From Haloactinopolyspora alba (lineage in GTDB: Bacteria > Actinomycetota > Actinomycetes > Jiangellales > Jiangellaceae): a DNA stretch of 64,000 nt. A program made the position numbers and the translations under genes. The stretch covers positions 62,001 to 126,000 of the forward strand of contig NZ_PYGE01000003.1 of NCBI RefSeq assembly GCF_003014555.1. The letters run 5' to 3'. Shown here piece after piece: positions 26,739 through 34,978 of this stretch (within the stretch, counting starts at the first letter, position 1; each line of letters opens with the position of its first letter). The notes under the pieces were generated by a model. The model had not been told where the DNA came from. It saw nothing but the letters and a program-made list of their open reading frames with translations, and ran no database searches.

Positions 26739-29700
26739 GGGCTCTCCTCCGTCGCGATGCCCGCGCGTTCCTGGTACCTCTCGACCAGCCGCAGCAGTTC
26801 CCGCCCGCGTGGCCGGCGGCCGGGCCGGATGTCACACGTCGCCACCTTGGCCTCCTGGATGTGCACGTTCGGGTCGAGCACCACCGACAGCAGCTCGTTT
26901 CCGGCGTCCCCGGTGGACAGGCCGTTGGGGCCCCAGTGGTACGGGACGCCGACCTGATGCACCGTGCGTCCCTGCAGCTTCAACGGCCGCAACCGTTCGG
27001 TGACCAGCACGCGGGCCTCCACCGCGTTGCGTGCCGTCACGACCGTCGCCCAGCCGAGATGGGTGAGCCCACGTTCGGCCGCCAGCTGCGGCGACACCTC
27101 GCAGAAGAACTCCGGCTGCAGCTCCGACAGGTACGGCAGGAACCTGCTCATACCACCGGCGGTGTGGTGCTCGGTGAGCCGGTAGGTGGTGAACACGTAC
27201 GGGAACACCGCGGACCCCGGGTCGGACGGTGGCGGGTGGTAGCGGTTGGCCCGGTGCCCGTACATCTGCCGCGTGGGGTTCGCCTGCTGGGTGTAGAGCA
27301 CGTTGGTGAACGGTGACTCGTGCGGCTCGTAATGGGTGGGCAGCGGGCCGTCGACCAGCCCGGTCGGCACGTACAGCCAGGCCTTTCCGTCGGACTGCAT
27401 GATGAACGCGTCCGTGCCCGCCAGCGCGTCCTCGGCTTTCGCGTCGGGCTCGGGCTCGAAGTCCGGCGGCTTGCTCGCCTGGAAGTCGGGAACGTCGTGC
27501 CCGGTCCAGCGCCGCTCGCCGGGATCCCACCACACGTAGGCCTTCCGCTCGCTCCACGGCCGGCCGTCCGCGTCGGCCGAGGCCCGGTTGTAGATGATCC
27601 GGCGGTTGGACGGCCACGCCCACGCCCACTCCGAGGCGACCCACGACTGCTCGTGTCCGGGCTTGCGCCGCGCCGTCTGGTTGACGCCGTCGGCGTAGCA
27701 CCCGCAGTAGATCCAGCACCCGCACGACGTGGACCCGTCGTCGGTCAGCTCGGTGTAGGAGGACAACGGGGAACCGTCCGCACCGAACCCGTTGATCTCG
27801 CGTAGCACGGCGTCGGCGACCGGCTCGTCCATCGCACCTTCCACCGGGTAGTTCCAGGTCAGGTCGAGCACCGGCCGGTCGCGCCCGTCGGTGGAGCCGG
27901 CCAGCTTCTGCCTGATCCGATGCCCCAGGTGGTAGTAGAACCACAGGTCGCTGCGCTGGTCGCCGCGCGGCTCGACGGCGCGATGATGCCACTGCAACAG
28001 CCGCTGGGTGTTGGTGAAGGTGCCGTCCTTCTCGGTGTGCGCTGCCGCCGGCAGGAAGAACACCTCGGTGCCGATGCGCTCCGTCTCGAGCTCGCCGGTG
28101 TCGATCTCGGGACCGTCCTTCCAGAAGGTCGCCGTCTCGATCATCTGGAAGTCGCGGACGACGAGCCATTCGAGGTTGGCCAGGCCCAGACGCTGGAGCT
28201 TGGCGTTCGCCGACCCGACCGCCGGGTTCTCGCCGATGACGAAGTACCCCTTGACGGTGCCCTCGATCTGGTCGAGGACGGTGCGATACGAACCGTGGTC
28301 GCCGGTCAGCCGGGGCAGGTAGTCGAAGCAGAAGTCGTTCTCGGCCGTCGCCGCCGGGCCATACCACGCCTTGAGCAGGCTCACGACGTATGACCGCATG
28401 TTCCCCCAGAAGCCGGTGCTGCCCGCGTCCGCCTCGACGAAAGCCTCGAGGTCCTGGTTCGGGTGCGCGTGCGGCATCGGGATGTAGCCCGGCAGGATGT
28501 TGAACAGTGTCGGGATGTCCGTGGAGCCCTGGATCGACGCGTGCCCGCGCAGCGCGAGGATGCCCCCGCCCGGGCGGCCGATGTTGCCGAGCAGCAGCTG
28601 CAGGATCGCCGCCGTGCGGATGTACTGCACGCCGACGGTGTGCTGGGTCCACCCGACCGAGTAGGCGAACGCGGTCGTCCGGTCACGCCCGGAGTTGCTC
28701 GTGATCGCGTCGGCCACGCGGCGGAAGGTGTCCTGGCCGATGCCGCAGACCTGCTCGACGTGCTCCGGGGTGTAGCGCGCGAAGTGCCGCTTGAGGATCT
28801 GGTAGACGCAGCGTGGGTGCTGCAACGTCCGGTCCATGTGTGGCTTTGCCGCGAGCGTGGCACCCGCGGCACCGTGCGTGTCACCGGGCGTCGTCCGGCC
28901 GGCCCCGCTCTTCGGCATCTCCCGATGACCGGCGGCCGCGGCGGCCTGCGCGTCCTCGTACCCCCAGCTCTGCGGGTGATACGTCCCGGTCTGCGGGTCG
29001 TAGCCGGAGAACAGCCCGTCCAGGTCCTCGGTGTCCTGGAACCGCTCGTCGACGATCGCCGGCGCGTTCGTGTACGTGAGCAGGTAGTCGCGGAAGTCGA
29101 GCTCGTTCTGCAGCACGTGGTTGACCAGGCCGCCGAGGAACGCGATGTCGGTGCCGGCGCGCAACGGCACGTGCAGGTCGGCCAGCGCGGACGTGCGGGT
29201 GAACCGGGGGTCGACGTGGATCACCGCCGCGCCGCGGCGTTTGGCCTCCATCACCCACTGGAAGCCGACCGGGTGGCACTCGGCCATGTTCGACCCCTCG
29301 ATGACGATGCAGTCGGCGTTCTGCAAGTCCTGCTGGAAGGTCGTGGCGCCGCCACGCCCGAACGAGGTCCCCAGACCGGGAACCGTGGAGGAGTGTCAAA
29401 TGCGCGCCTGGTTCTCCACCTGGATCGCGCCGAGGGCGGTGTAGAGCTTCTTGATGAGGTAGTTCTCCTCGTTGTCCAGCGTCGCCCCACCCAGGTGCGA
29501 GATCCCCATGGTCCGACGCAGGAACCTGCCCTCGCTGTCGGTTTCCTGCCAGGTGCGCGCCCGGGTGTCGATGACGCGGTCGGCGATCATGTCGAGCGCG
29601 GTGTCGAGGTCGAGATCCTCCCAGTCCGTGCCGTACGGCCGGCGGTACCGCACCGTCGTCTCCCGGGACGGCGAGTTGACCAGCTGCTCGCTGGCCGCGC

Positions 29701-29965
29701 CCTTGGGGCACAGCCGCCCACGCGAGATCGGGCTGTCCGGATCGCCCTCGATCTGGGTCACGGCGTCGTCGCGGACGTAGACGTCCTGCCCGCAGCCGAC
29801 GGCACAGTACGGGCATATCGACTTGACGACGCGGTCGGCGGTTCCCGTCCGCGCGGTGAGCTCGTCGCTGTGCCGCGACTTGCTCGCCGCGCCCCGGCCC
29901 AGCGGGTCGGAACCGGTGAGCTGTCGAACCACCGGCCAGTGGTCGATCCACGTCCTGCGTCCCAC
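26735..29965 (-). CDS. fdnG: selenocysteine-containing formate dehydrogenase catalytic subunit (UGA read-through)
   Basis: A 1076-residue molybdopterin formate dehydrogenase alpha subunit interrupted by an in-frame TGA at 29396-29398 (residue 190). Upstream are the [4Fe-4S] ligands (ICPYCAVGC...LCPKG); the frame reads GAIQVENQARI, then UGA, then HSSTVPGLGTSFGRGG and GSNMAECHPVGFQWVME. In enteric FdnG/FdhF the same place reads NQAR-x-U-H, so UGA is selenocysteine, the metal ligand; both halves are in the same frame. A SECIS-like hairpin starts 11 nt after it. The GTG 29965 start has GGGAGG upstream. No Tat motif is visible at the N-terminus, so it may face the cytosol. selA, selB, selC and selD are all nearby. 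Confidence 0.96.
29366..29384 (-). promoter_or_regulatory. bacterial SECIS hairpin in fdnG mRNA
   Basis: On the mRNA, GGUUCCC pairs with GGGGACC around the loop GGUCU, 11 nt after the UGA. From memory, the E. coli fdhF SECIS has GGUU-containing upper stem and the same GGUCU apical loop at the same distance. It should bind the C-terminal winged helices of SelB. Confidence 0.85.
29396..29398 (-). other. UGA selenocysteine codon of fdnG
   Basis: The minus-strand TGA sits between ...VENQARI and HSSTVPG..., the conserved active-site Sec/Cys position of formate dehydrogenases. The frame is open on both sides for 189 and 886 codons. Confidence 0.95.
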
Positions 29966-30102
29966 GGCGGCGCCTCCCGCGGTCGTCGATCACGTCTCGC
30001 CGGTGCCTTACCCGACGGGGGCCACGAGTAACGGGGCGCCGTCGGCGCCGACTCGACTGGCGATCTTCCGGATGTGTGTTCGATACTGTGCGTGTGGCTG
30101 GC

Positions 30103-30429
30103 ATGACAGGGCGCGGACAACCACCGCACGTCCGCGCGCAACGGCGGGTGCTCAACAAGCACTGGCCCCGGCGTCCCCGCGACTTCCGCAAGCACCGGCC
30201 GGGCATCCCGGTCACCGCCCGCGTCGTGTGGGAGCGCGACGGCGAGGAGTACATCGACGCGACCGCCGTCAGGTGGGACACCGACCACGTCTACGTCGAG
30301 TTCGTCGACAACCGGCTCGGCGCCAACGGAACGTGGCTCAAACCCAGCGACATCTACCGCTCGACGCCCGAGAACGACGACCGCCCGGCCGATCCCCAGG
30401 CACCTCCGCACCCGCCCGCTGTCACCTGA
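30103..30429 (+). CDS. conserved-looking small protein, function unknown
   Basis: A 108-residue basic protein: MTGRGQPPHVRAQRRVLNKH, then WPRRPRDFRKHRPGIPV, and VTARVVWERDGEEYIDATAV followed by WLKPSDIYR. Codon usage looks real (high third-position GC, long frame) and the frame is free of overlaps. I do not recognise the family; the beta-rich middle (VVWERDGEEYIDATAVRW, VYVEFVDNR) resembles small SH3-like actinobacterial proteins. ATG 30103 is used; GTG 30094 is possible. It is divergent from fdnG, with about 137 bases between them for promoters. Its stop codon falls in the first copy of the repeat cluster that follows. Confidence 0.65.
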   Translation: MTGRGQPPHVRAQRRVLNKHWPRRPRDFRKHRPGIPVTARVVWERDGEEYIDATAVRWDTDHVYVEFVDNRLGANGTWLKPSDIYRSTPENDDRPADPQAPPHPPAVT

Positions 30430-30640
30430 TAGTCGGTGTGTCACCTGATCGTCGTTGTGTCACCTGATCGTCCGGCCAGCGACGATCAGGTGACACGAAG
30501 CAGCGGAACCAGCAGGCCCCGCCACCACACTCGCACCTGATCATCTCCACCATCCGGACACGAAACGATCAGGTGACACATACCGACCCATGACGGTGTG
30601 GGCGTCACCTGATCGCCCAGCCGCTCGGGTGATCGCCCAG
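30421..30640. repeat. cluster of TCACCTGATCG repeats in both orientations
   Basis: The motif GTCACCTGATCGTC or close variants occurs directly at 30421, 30440, 30459, 30532 and 30604 and inverted at 30481 and 30566. A variant GATCGCCCAGCCGCTC is duplicated at 30611-30647. The 244-base convergent gap (30430-30673) holds no gene. Confidence 0.85.
30457..30496. terminator. perfect 16-bp stem-loop within the repeat cluster
   Basis: GTGTCACCTGATCGTC and GACGATCAGGTGACAC pair perfectly around the 8-base loop CGGCCAGC. It lies between convergent genes and is a likely bidirectional terminator. Confidence 0.7.
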
Positions 30641-30673
30641 CCGCTCAGGCGCCTCGAGCGGCCGCGACATCAG

Positions 30674-31555
30674 TCACGGACGAGCGAGCAGGGCGCGCAG
30701 TTCCGCGGCGATCACCGTCGGAGCCTCCTCGGCCATGAAGTGGCCCGCGGCGAGCGTGCGGTGGTGCAGGTCCGGCGCCCAGGCGCGCCACAGCTCGCCC
30801 GCCTGGAACCCCAGCGCCGCGCCCCAGTCCTGCTGGATGACGGTCACCGGCATCGTCAGCTGGGCACCTGCCGCCCGGTCGGCTCGGTCGTGCTCGACGT
30901 CGATACCCGCCGAGGCGCGGTAGTCGGCGACGATCGACGGCACGGCCTCGCGGGATGCCCGGAGGTACTCCGCGCGCACGTCGTCGGGGATCGCCTCGGG
31001 CCGCTGCGCCCAGGCGTCGAGGAAGTGGCCGAAGAACGCGTCCGCGCTGTTCTCGATCATCCGCTCGGGCAGGCCGGGCGGCTGGGCCATCAGGTAGAGG
31101 TGGAAGGCGACGGCAGCGTCGGCGCCGTGCAGGACGTCCCACATGTCCGGCGTGGGCAGCACGTCGAGTGCGGCGAGGTGGCTGACGGTGTCCGGGTGAT
31201 CCAGTCCCGCGCGCACCGCGACCAGCGCACCGCGGTCGTGCCCGGCCAGCGCGAACCGCTCGTGGCCGAGCTCGCGGGCCACGGCCACGATGTCCGCGGC
31301 CATCGTCGTCTTGGCGTAGGTGGCGCCGTCACGCTCGGGCGGCTTGTCGCTGGCTCCGTAGCCGCGCAGGTCCGGGCAGATCACCGTGTGCTCGGCGGCC
31401 AGGTCGGCCGCGACGTGGCGCCACATGAGGTGGGTCTGCGGGAAACCGTGCAGCAGCACGACCGGGCTGCCGGTGCCGCCGACGGCGACGTTCAGCGAAA
31501 CGTCGCCGTCGACCGGGACGCGACGGTGGTCGAACCCGGGGATCGTCGGTGCCAT
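30674..31555 (-). CDS. alpha/beta hydrolase, haloacetate-dehalogenase-like
   Basis: A 293-residue alpha/beta hydrolase. FDHRRVPVDGDVSLNV, VVLLHGFPQTHLMWRHVA (oxyanion region), DLRGYGASDKPP and AGHDRGALVAVRAGLDHPD are close to fluoroacetate dehalogenases and epoxide hydrolases. D107 in GHDRG is the nucleophile, and the catalytic histidine is likely in LAAGHFMAEEAP. In characterised fluoroacetate dehalogenases both arginines of DRGAR hold the substrate carboxylate; here the second is leucine (L111), so a different substrate is likely. ATG 31555 gives the family N-terminus. It is divergent from a BTAD regulator, 116 bases away, which may control it. Confidence 0.85.
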   Translation of the reverse strand: MAPTIPGFDHRRVPVDGDVSLNVAVGGTGSPVVLLHGFPQTHLMWRHVAADLAAEHTVICPDLRGYGASDKPPERDGATYAKTTMAADIVAVARELGHERFALAGHDRGALVAVRAGLDHPDTVSHLAALDVLPTPDMWDVLHGADAAVAFHLYLMAQPPGLPERMIENSADAFFGHFLDAWAQRPEAIPDDVRAEYLRASREAVPSIVADYRASAGIDVEHDRADRAAGAQLTMPVTVIQQDWGAALGFQAGELWRAWAPDLHHRTLAAGHFMAEEAPTVIAAELRALLARP

Positions 31556-31671
31556 GGTGTGTCTCCTTGCTCGTCGGTGCCTGACACGTCCCAGCCTCGT
31601 TGTGGCCGATGAGCGTCCGATCAGCGCTGTACGCTGGGCGGCGGCGTTGCATACGGAGGTGGGACGGGTCG

Positions 31672-33627
31672 ATGCGGGTGGAGTTCGGCGTTCTCGGACC
31701 CGTCGTGGCCCGGGACGGCTCCGGTGCGGCCGTCGCGTTGCCCGGCCCGCGGCACCGGGCGGTGCTGGCCCGGCTGATCGTCGCGCGCGGGCGCGTCGTC
31801 CCCGTCGCACACCTCGTCGACGACCTGTGGGACGTTCCGCCGTCCGGAGCTGTCGGCGCCGTTCGCACCTTCGTCGCGGCCCTGCGGCGCTCCCTGGAGC
31901 CCGGGCGAGCACCGCGCGGTCCGGCACGGTTGCTGATCACCGACGGCCCGGGTTACGCACTGCGCGCCGAGCCGGACGCGGTCGACGCGTGGCGGTTCGA
32001 GGATGCCGTGACCTCGGCGTCGACGGCTGCGCCCGCACGCTCACTGAGCCTGCTGCAGGACGCGCTCGGCTGGTGGCGCGGGCCCGCGTACGCCGATTTC
32101 GAGCACGAGGTGTGGGCACGCACCGAACGTGCCCGGCTCGAGGAGCTCCGGCTGGTCGCGGTCGAACGGCTGGCCGAGGCCAGGCTGGCGCTCGGGCACG
32201 CCGCCGACGCGGTCCCGGACCTCGACGTCCATGCCGCCGAGCATCCGTGGCGTGAAGACGCCTGGCGCCTCTTGGCACTCGCGCTGTACCGGAGCGACCG
32301 GCAGGGTGACGCGCTGGCGGTACTCCGTCGAGCTCGTACCGCGCTGCTGGACCAGCTGGGCGTCGAGCCCGGTCCGCGGCTGCGCACGCTCGAGACCGAC
32401 ATCCTGCGTCAACGCGACGATCCGAGCAGTGCGGCCGGCGCCGACCGCGCGTGGGCGGACGCCGCGGCGGCCTACGACCGGACGGTGGCGACCGGCGCCC
32501 GCGCCCGGCTGGAGTCGACGGTCGGCCTGCTCCGCGGTCTCGCGGTCACCGGCGGCACCGGTCTCGAAGCCGCTCGCGCCCAGCGGCTCAACGCCGTCAC
32601 CGCTGCCGAGCGTCTCGACGACGCCGACCTCACCGCCCGCGTCATCGGCGGCTACGACGTCCCCGCCATCTGGACCCGCTCCGACGACCCGGCGCAGGCG
32701 GCGCAGATCGTCGCCGCGGCGGAGCGGACGCTGGCGACGCTGCCTGCCGACGCGTCCGAGTCCACCAGGGCCCGGCTGCTGGCGACCGTCGCGATGGAGT
32801 CCCGCGGCACCCGCGGCGCCCGCGGACCGGAAGCCGCCCGGGATGCGGTTCGGCGGGCCCGTACCCTCGACGATCCGGCGCTGCTGGCGTTCGCGTTGAA
32901 CGGGCAGTTCATGCAGACGTTCCACCGCACCGGGCTGGCCGCCGACCGCGACGACATCGGCACCGAGATCGTCACGCTCGCCACACGGCACGACCTGGTC
33001 TCTTTCGAGGTGCTCGGACACCTCATCCACGTCCAGGCCCGTGGCGCGCTCGGCGACGTCACCGGCGCGGACGAGCACGCCGCTGCCGCCGACCGGCTCG
33101 GCACGCGGCACGAACTCCCGCTCGTCGCCGTGTTCACCGGGTGGTACCGGGCGTTGCGGCTGGCCATGACCGGAGCGACCGCCGACGACGCCGAGGCGGC
33201 CTACCGCGACGCCGCCACCGGCCTGGCCGGCGCGGGAATGCCCGGCGTCGAGCACGGCATCCTGCCGCTGGCGCTGTTGTGCCTGCGGGTGTGGCACGGG
33301 CTGCCGGCGGACTTCCCCGACGACACCGACTGGGGCCCGTACGAGCCGTGGGCGCGCCCGCTGGTCCTGCACGCCCGCGGCCGTGCGGACGAGGCGGCCG
33401 CGGCGGTGCGGCACATGCCGGAGCCACCACCGGACCTGCTGCTCGAGGCGCTGTGGTGCCTCAGCGCCCATGCCGCCGTCGCCGTCGGCGACCGGGCGCT
33501 GATGGAACGCGCCCATGCACGACTGACGCCGGCCGCATCCGAGGTCGCAGGCGCCGGCAGCGGGATGCTCACCGTTGGTCCGGTGTCGCAGCACCTGGAC
33601 GCGCTCGCCACCGCTCTCGCCGGGTGA
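31672..33627 (+). CDS. BTAD-domain transcriptional regulator (SARP-like, no NTPase)
   Basis: A 651-residue regulator. Residues 1-100 are an OmpR-like winged helix (VEFGVLGPVVARDGSG, LVDDLWDVPPSGAVGAVRTF); residues 110-255 are a bacterial transcriptional activation domain (LLQDALGWWRGPAYADFE, LALYRSDRQGDALAVLRRAR, LGVEPGPRLRTLE). The rest is helical and TPR-like, without the NB-ARC ATPase of AfsR. ATG 31672 follows GGAGGTGGG. Such regulators act near secondary metabolism or catabolic genes; the divergent hydrolase is the obvious candidate target. It ends in a hairpin terminator. Confidence 0.9.
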   Translation: MRVEFGVLGPVVARDGSGAAVALPGPRHRAVLARLIVARGRVVPVAHLVDDLWDVPPSGAVGAVRTFVAALRRSLEPGRAPRGPARLLITDGPGYALRAEPDAVDAWRFEDAVTSASTAAPARSLSLLQDALGWWRGPAYADFEHEVWARTERARLEELRLVAVERLAEARLALGHAADAVPDLDVHAAEHPWREDAWRLLALALYRSDRQGDALAVLRRARTALLDQLGVEPGPRLRTLETDILRQRDDPSSAAGADRAWADAAAAYDRTVATGARARLESTVGLLRGLAVTGGTGLEAARAQRLNAVTAAERLDDADLTARVIGGYDVPAIWTRSDDPAQAAQIVAAAERTLATLPADASESTRARLLATVAMESRGTRGARGPEAARDAVRRARTLDDPALLAFALNGQFMQTFHRTGLAADRDDIGTEIVTLATRHDLVSFEVLGHLIHVQARGALGDVTGADEHAAAADRLGTRHELPLVAVFTGWYRALRLAMTGATADDAEAAYRDAATGLAGAGMPGVEHGILPLALLCLRVWHGLPADFPDDTDWGPYEPWARPLVLHARGRADEAAAAVRHMPEPPPDLLLEALWCLSAHAAVAVGDRALMERAHARLTPAASEVAGAGSGMLTVGPVSQHLDALATALAG

Positions 33628-33665
33628 TCGTCAGGCGTCGCCTATCGGTAGTCCCTGACGATCAC
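33624..33665. terminator. bidirectional terminator overlapping two stop codons
   Basis: GTGATCGTCAGG (33624-33635) and CCTGACGATCAC (33654-33665) form a perfect 12-bp stem. Each arm holds the TGA of one of the two convergent genes. Confidence 0.8.
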
Positions 33666-33970
33666 AGCGGCCCAGGCGGACAGATCCCCCAGCCGGATCC
33701 GAGGCCCGGGGAAGGCCTTCCGTCGAGGAACGCGTCGGCTTCCTCCTGTGTCCACCCGTCCACTTCTTCGATGTCGTGCCCCGTGTCTTCGGCTGCGACG
33801 TAGACGTCATCGAGATACACGAACGGCAAGCAGTCGGGCTCGCCGTCATGACCGATGTACACGTACGCCCAGTCCGTCAGTTCCCGCGGCGCTATGTCGC
33901 CGGACTTCAAGCGACGCAGCATGGCCGTGAGCGCAGCTCGCCGAGGACTGGCCCGGACGACGTCGGACAT
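33662..33970 (-). CDS. small acidic protein, function unknown
   Basis: A 102-residue protein: SDVVRASPRRAALTAMLRRL, then ELTDWAYVYIGHDGEPDCL, FVYLDDVYVAAEDTG and EVDGWTQEEADAFLDG. It is acidic with a mixed alpha/beta pattern. ATG 33970 is selected because GGAGGAG lies six bases before it; ATG 33985 is possible. I do not recognise the family; size and acidity resemble immunity-type proteins. It lies beside an AbiE-type toxin-antitoxin pair in a patch with degenerate-looking sequence upstream, which hints at a mobile or decaying accessory region. Confidence 0.6.
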   Translation of the reverse strand: MSDVVRASPRRAALTAMLRRLKSGDIAPRELTDWAYVYIGHDGEPDCLPFVYLDDVYVAAEDTGHDIEEVDGWTQEEADAFLDGRPSPGLGSGWGICPPGPL

Positions 33971-34300
33971 GGCGAGCTCCTCCATGGTGTCCACGATCAG
34001 AGGCTCGAGGACATAGGAGTAGTCGTCCGGTGACGCACGCTGCCGGGTTCCGCGTGGTCCATCCACTCGATCTCGGCCACGGAGACGATTCCGCGCATCC
34101 GGCACTGAACGCTCCCGAAACGTGGCGCGGGATTCCACTGGCGCCGCCGTTCCACCGCCGTGCCGCCGGACTCCAGGTTCCCGAGATGACAGCGTGCCGA
34201 GGCCGGCGCCAAGCCACCCAACCCTGTCGGACCGAAGGTGTACGACTGACGTCGATGGCCCATTGATCAACGCCCGCGGAGATGACCTAATGAACCACAT
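33971..34300. other. 330-base region without a confident gene
   Basis: There is no frame with convincing start, ribosome-binding site and codon bias. On the minus strand, fragments such as VSVAEIEWMDHAEPGS (one frame) and YSYVLEPLIVDTMEELA (the frame leading into the small acidic gene) look protein-like but are out of frame with each other. This could be the wreck of a gene broken by a frameshift. Confidence 0.35.
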
Positions 34301-34320
34301 TCGTATCAATAGTGATACGA
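34301..34320. promoter_or_regulatory. inverted-repeat operator of the AbiE-type operon
   Basis: TCGTATCA-ATAG-TGATACGA is a perfect 8+4+8 inverted repeat ending eight bases before the antitoxin ATG. Antitoxins of this class (AbiEi) repress their own operon by binding inverted repeats, so this is the expected site. Confidence 0.8.
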
Positions 34321-34327
34321 TTGCTCC

Positions 34328-34978
34328 ATGTCTCGACGTACAGCGATGAGCCGAATGAGCTCATGGAGTTCGGAACAGTGGGGCATGGTGACTGCCGCAC
34401 AAGCACGCCGCGTCGGAGTGTCAAGGGTTGATCTGAATCGGCTGATCGACGACGGAACACTGGAGCACGTGGCAGGTGCTGCCCGCGTCTACCGCCTCGC
34501 CGGCGCACCCGAGGACCCTGAGCTCGACGGGCTCCGTGCCGCATGGCTGCAGCTCGGAGCGTCACAACCCTGGGAGGAACGTATGGCCGCACCCGACGCT
34601 GTCGTGAGTCACCGATCCGCTGCCCACGTTCGCGGGCTGGGCGACCTCATCCCACAGGGGCACGACTTCTACGTGACCCACCGACGACGGCCGCGCCGCT
34701 CCGATCTGCTTCTGCGGGTACGAACGCGGCTACCCGCCGACATGTGGGAGATATCCGGTGGTCTACCGGTCTGCACCGTGGGCACGATCGTCCGTGACCT
34801 CCTCCACGATCACGAGGACGAATCCGCCGTCGCCCGAGTCGTGACTGACGCGCTACGTGACGGACTGATCGACAGCAGCGCGGTCACCAAAGCGGCACGC
34901 GGGCACGCCCGGACATACGGGTACTCGACCACGTCGGAACTCGTTGCCGCACTCGCCGCCGAGAACAGCCCGGCATGA
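34328..34978 (+). CDS. AbiEi-type antitoxin
   Basis: A 216-residue protein of the AbiEi antitoxin class. An N-terminal winged helix (GMVTAAQARRVGVSRVDLNR, LIDDGTLEHVAGAARVYRLA) is followed by a C-terminal domain (VVSHRSAAHVRGLGDL, ADMWEISGGLPVCTVGTIVR). In type IV AbiE systems the antitoxin represses transcription and counters the nucleotidyltransferase toxin without a stable complex. ATG 34328 is used; in-frame ATGs at 34346 and 34355 are alternatives. Its TGA overlaps the toxin ATG by four bases. Base composition looks lower in GC than that of flanking housekeeping genes, suggesting acquisition. Confidence 0.85.
   Translation: MSRRTAMSRMSSWSSEQWGMVTAAQARRVGVSRVDLNRLIDDGTLEHVAGAARVYRLAGAPEDPELDGLRAAWLQLGASQPWEERMAAPDAVVSHRSAAHVRGLGDLIPQGHDFYVTHRRRPRRSDLLLRVRTRLPADMWEISGGLPVCTVGTIVRDLLHDHEDESAVARVVTDALRDGLIDSSAVTKAARGHARTYGYSTTSELVAALAAENSPA

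Noticed and set aside
29327-29398. Frameshift or pseudogene explanation for the split formate dehydrogenase
   Set aside because: Both halves are in the same frame, the only interruption is a TGA at the conserved Sec site, a SECIS-like hairpin follows, and the full Sec machinery is adjacent.
30421-30640. CRISPR array or IS element ends
   Set aside because: Repeats are short, irregularly spaced and in both orientations, and there is no transposase or cas gene.
34030-34266. 78-residue plus-strand ORF before the AbiE-type operon
   Set aside because: No ribosome-binding site, no recognisable sequence, and it lies in a region that looks degenerate.
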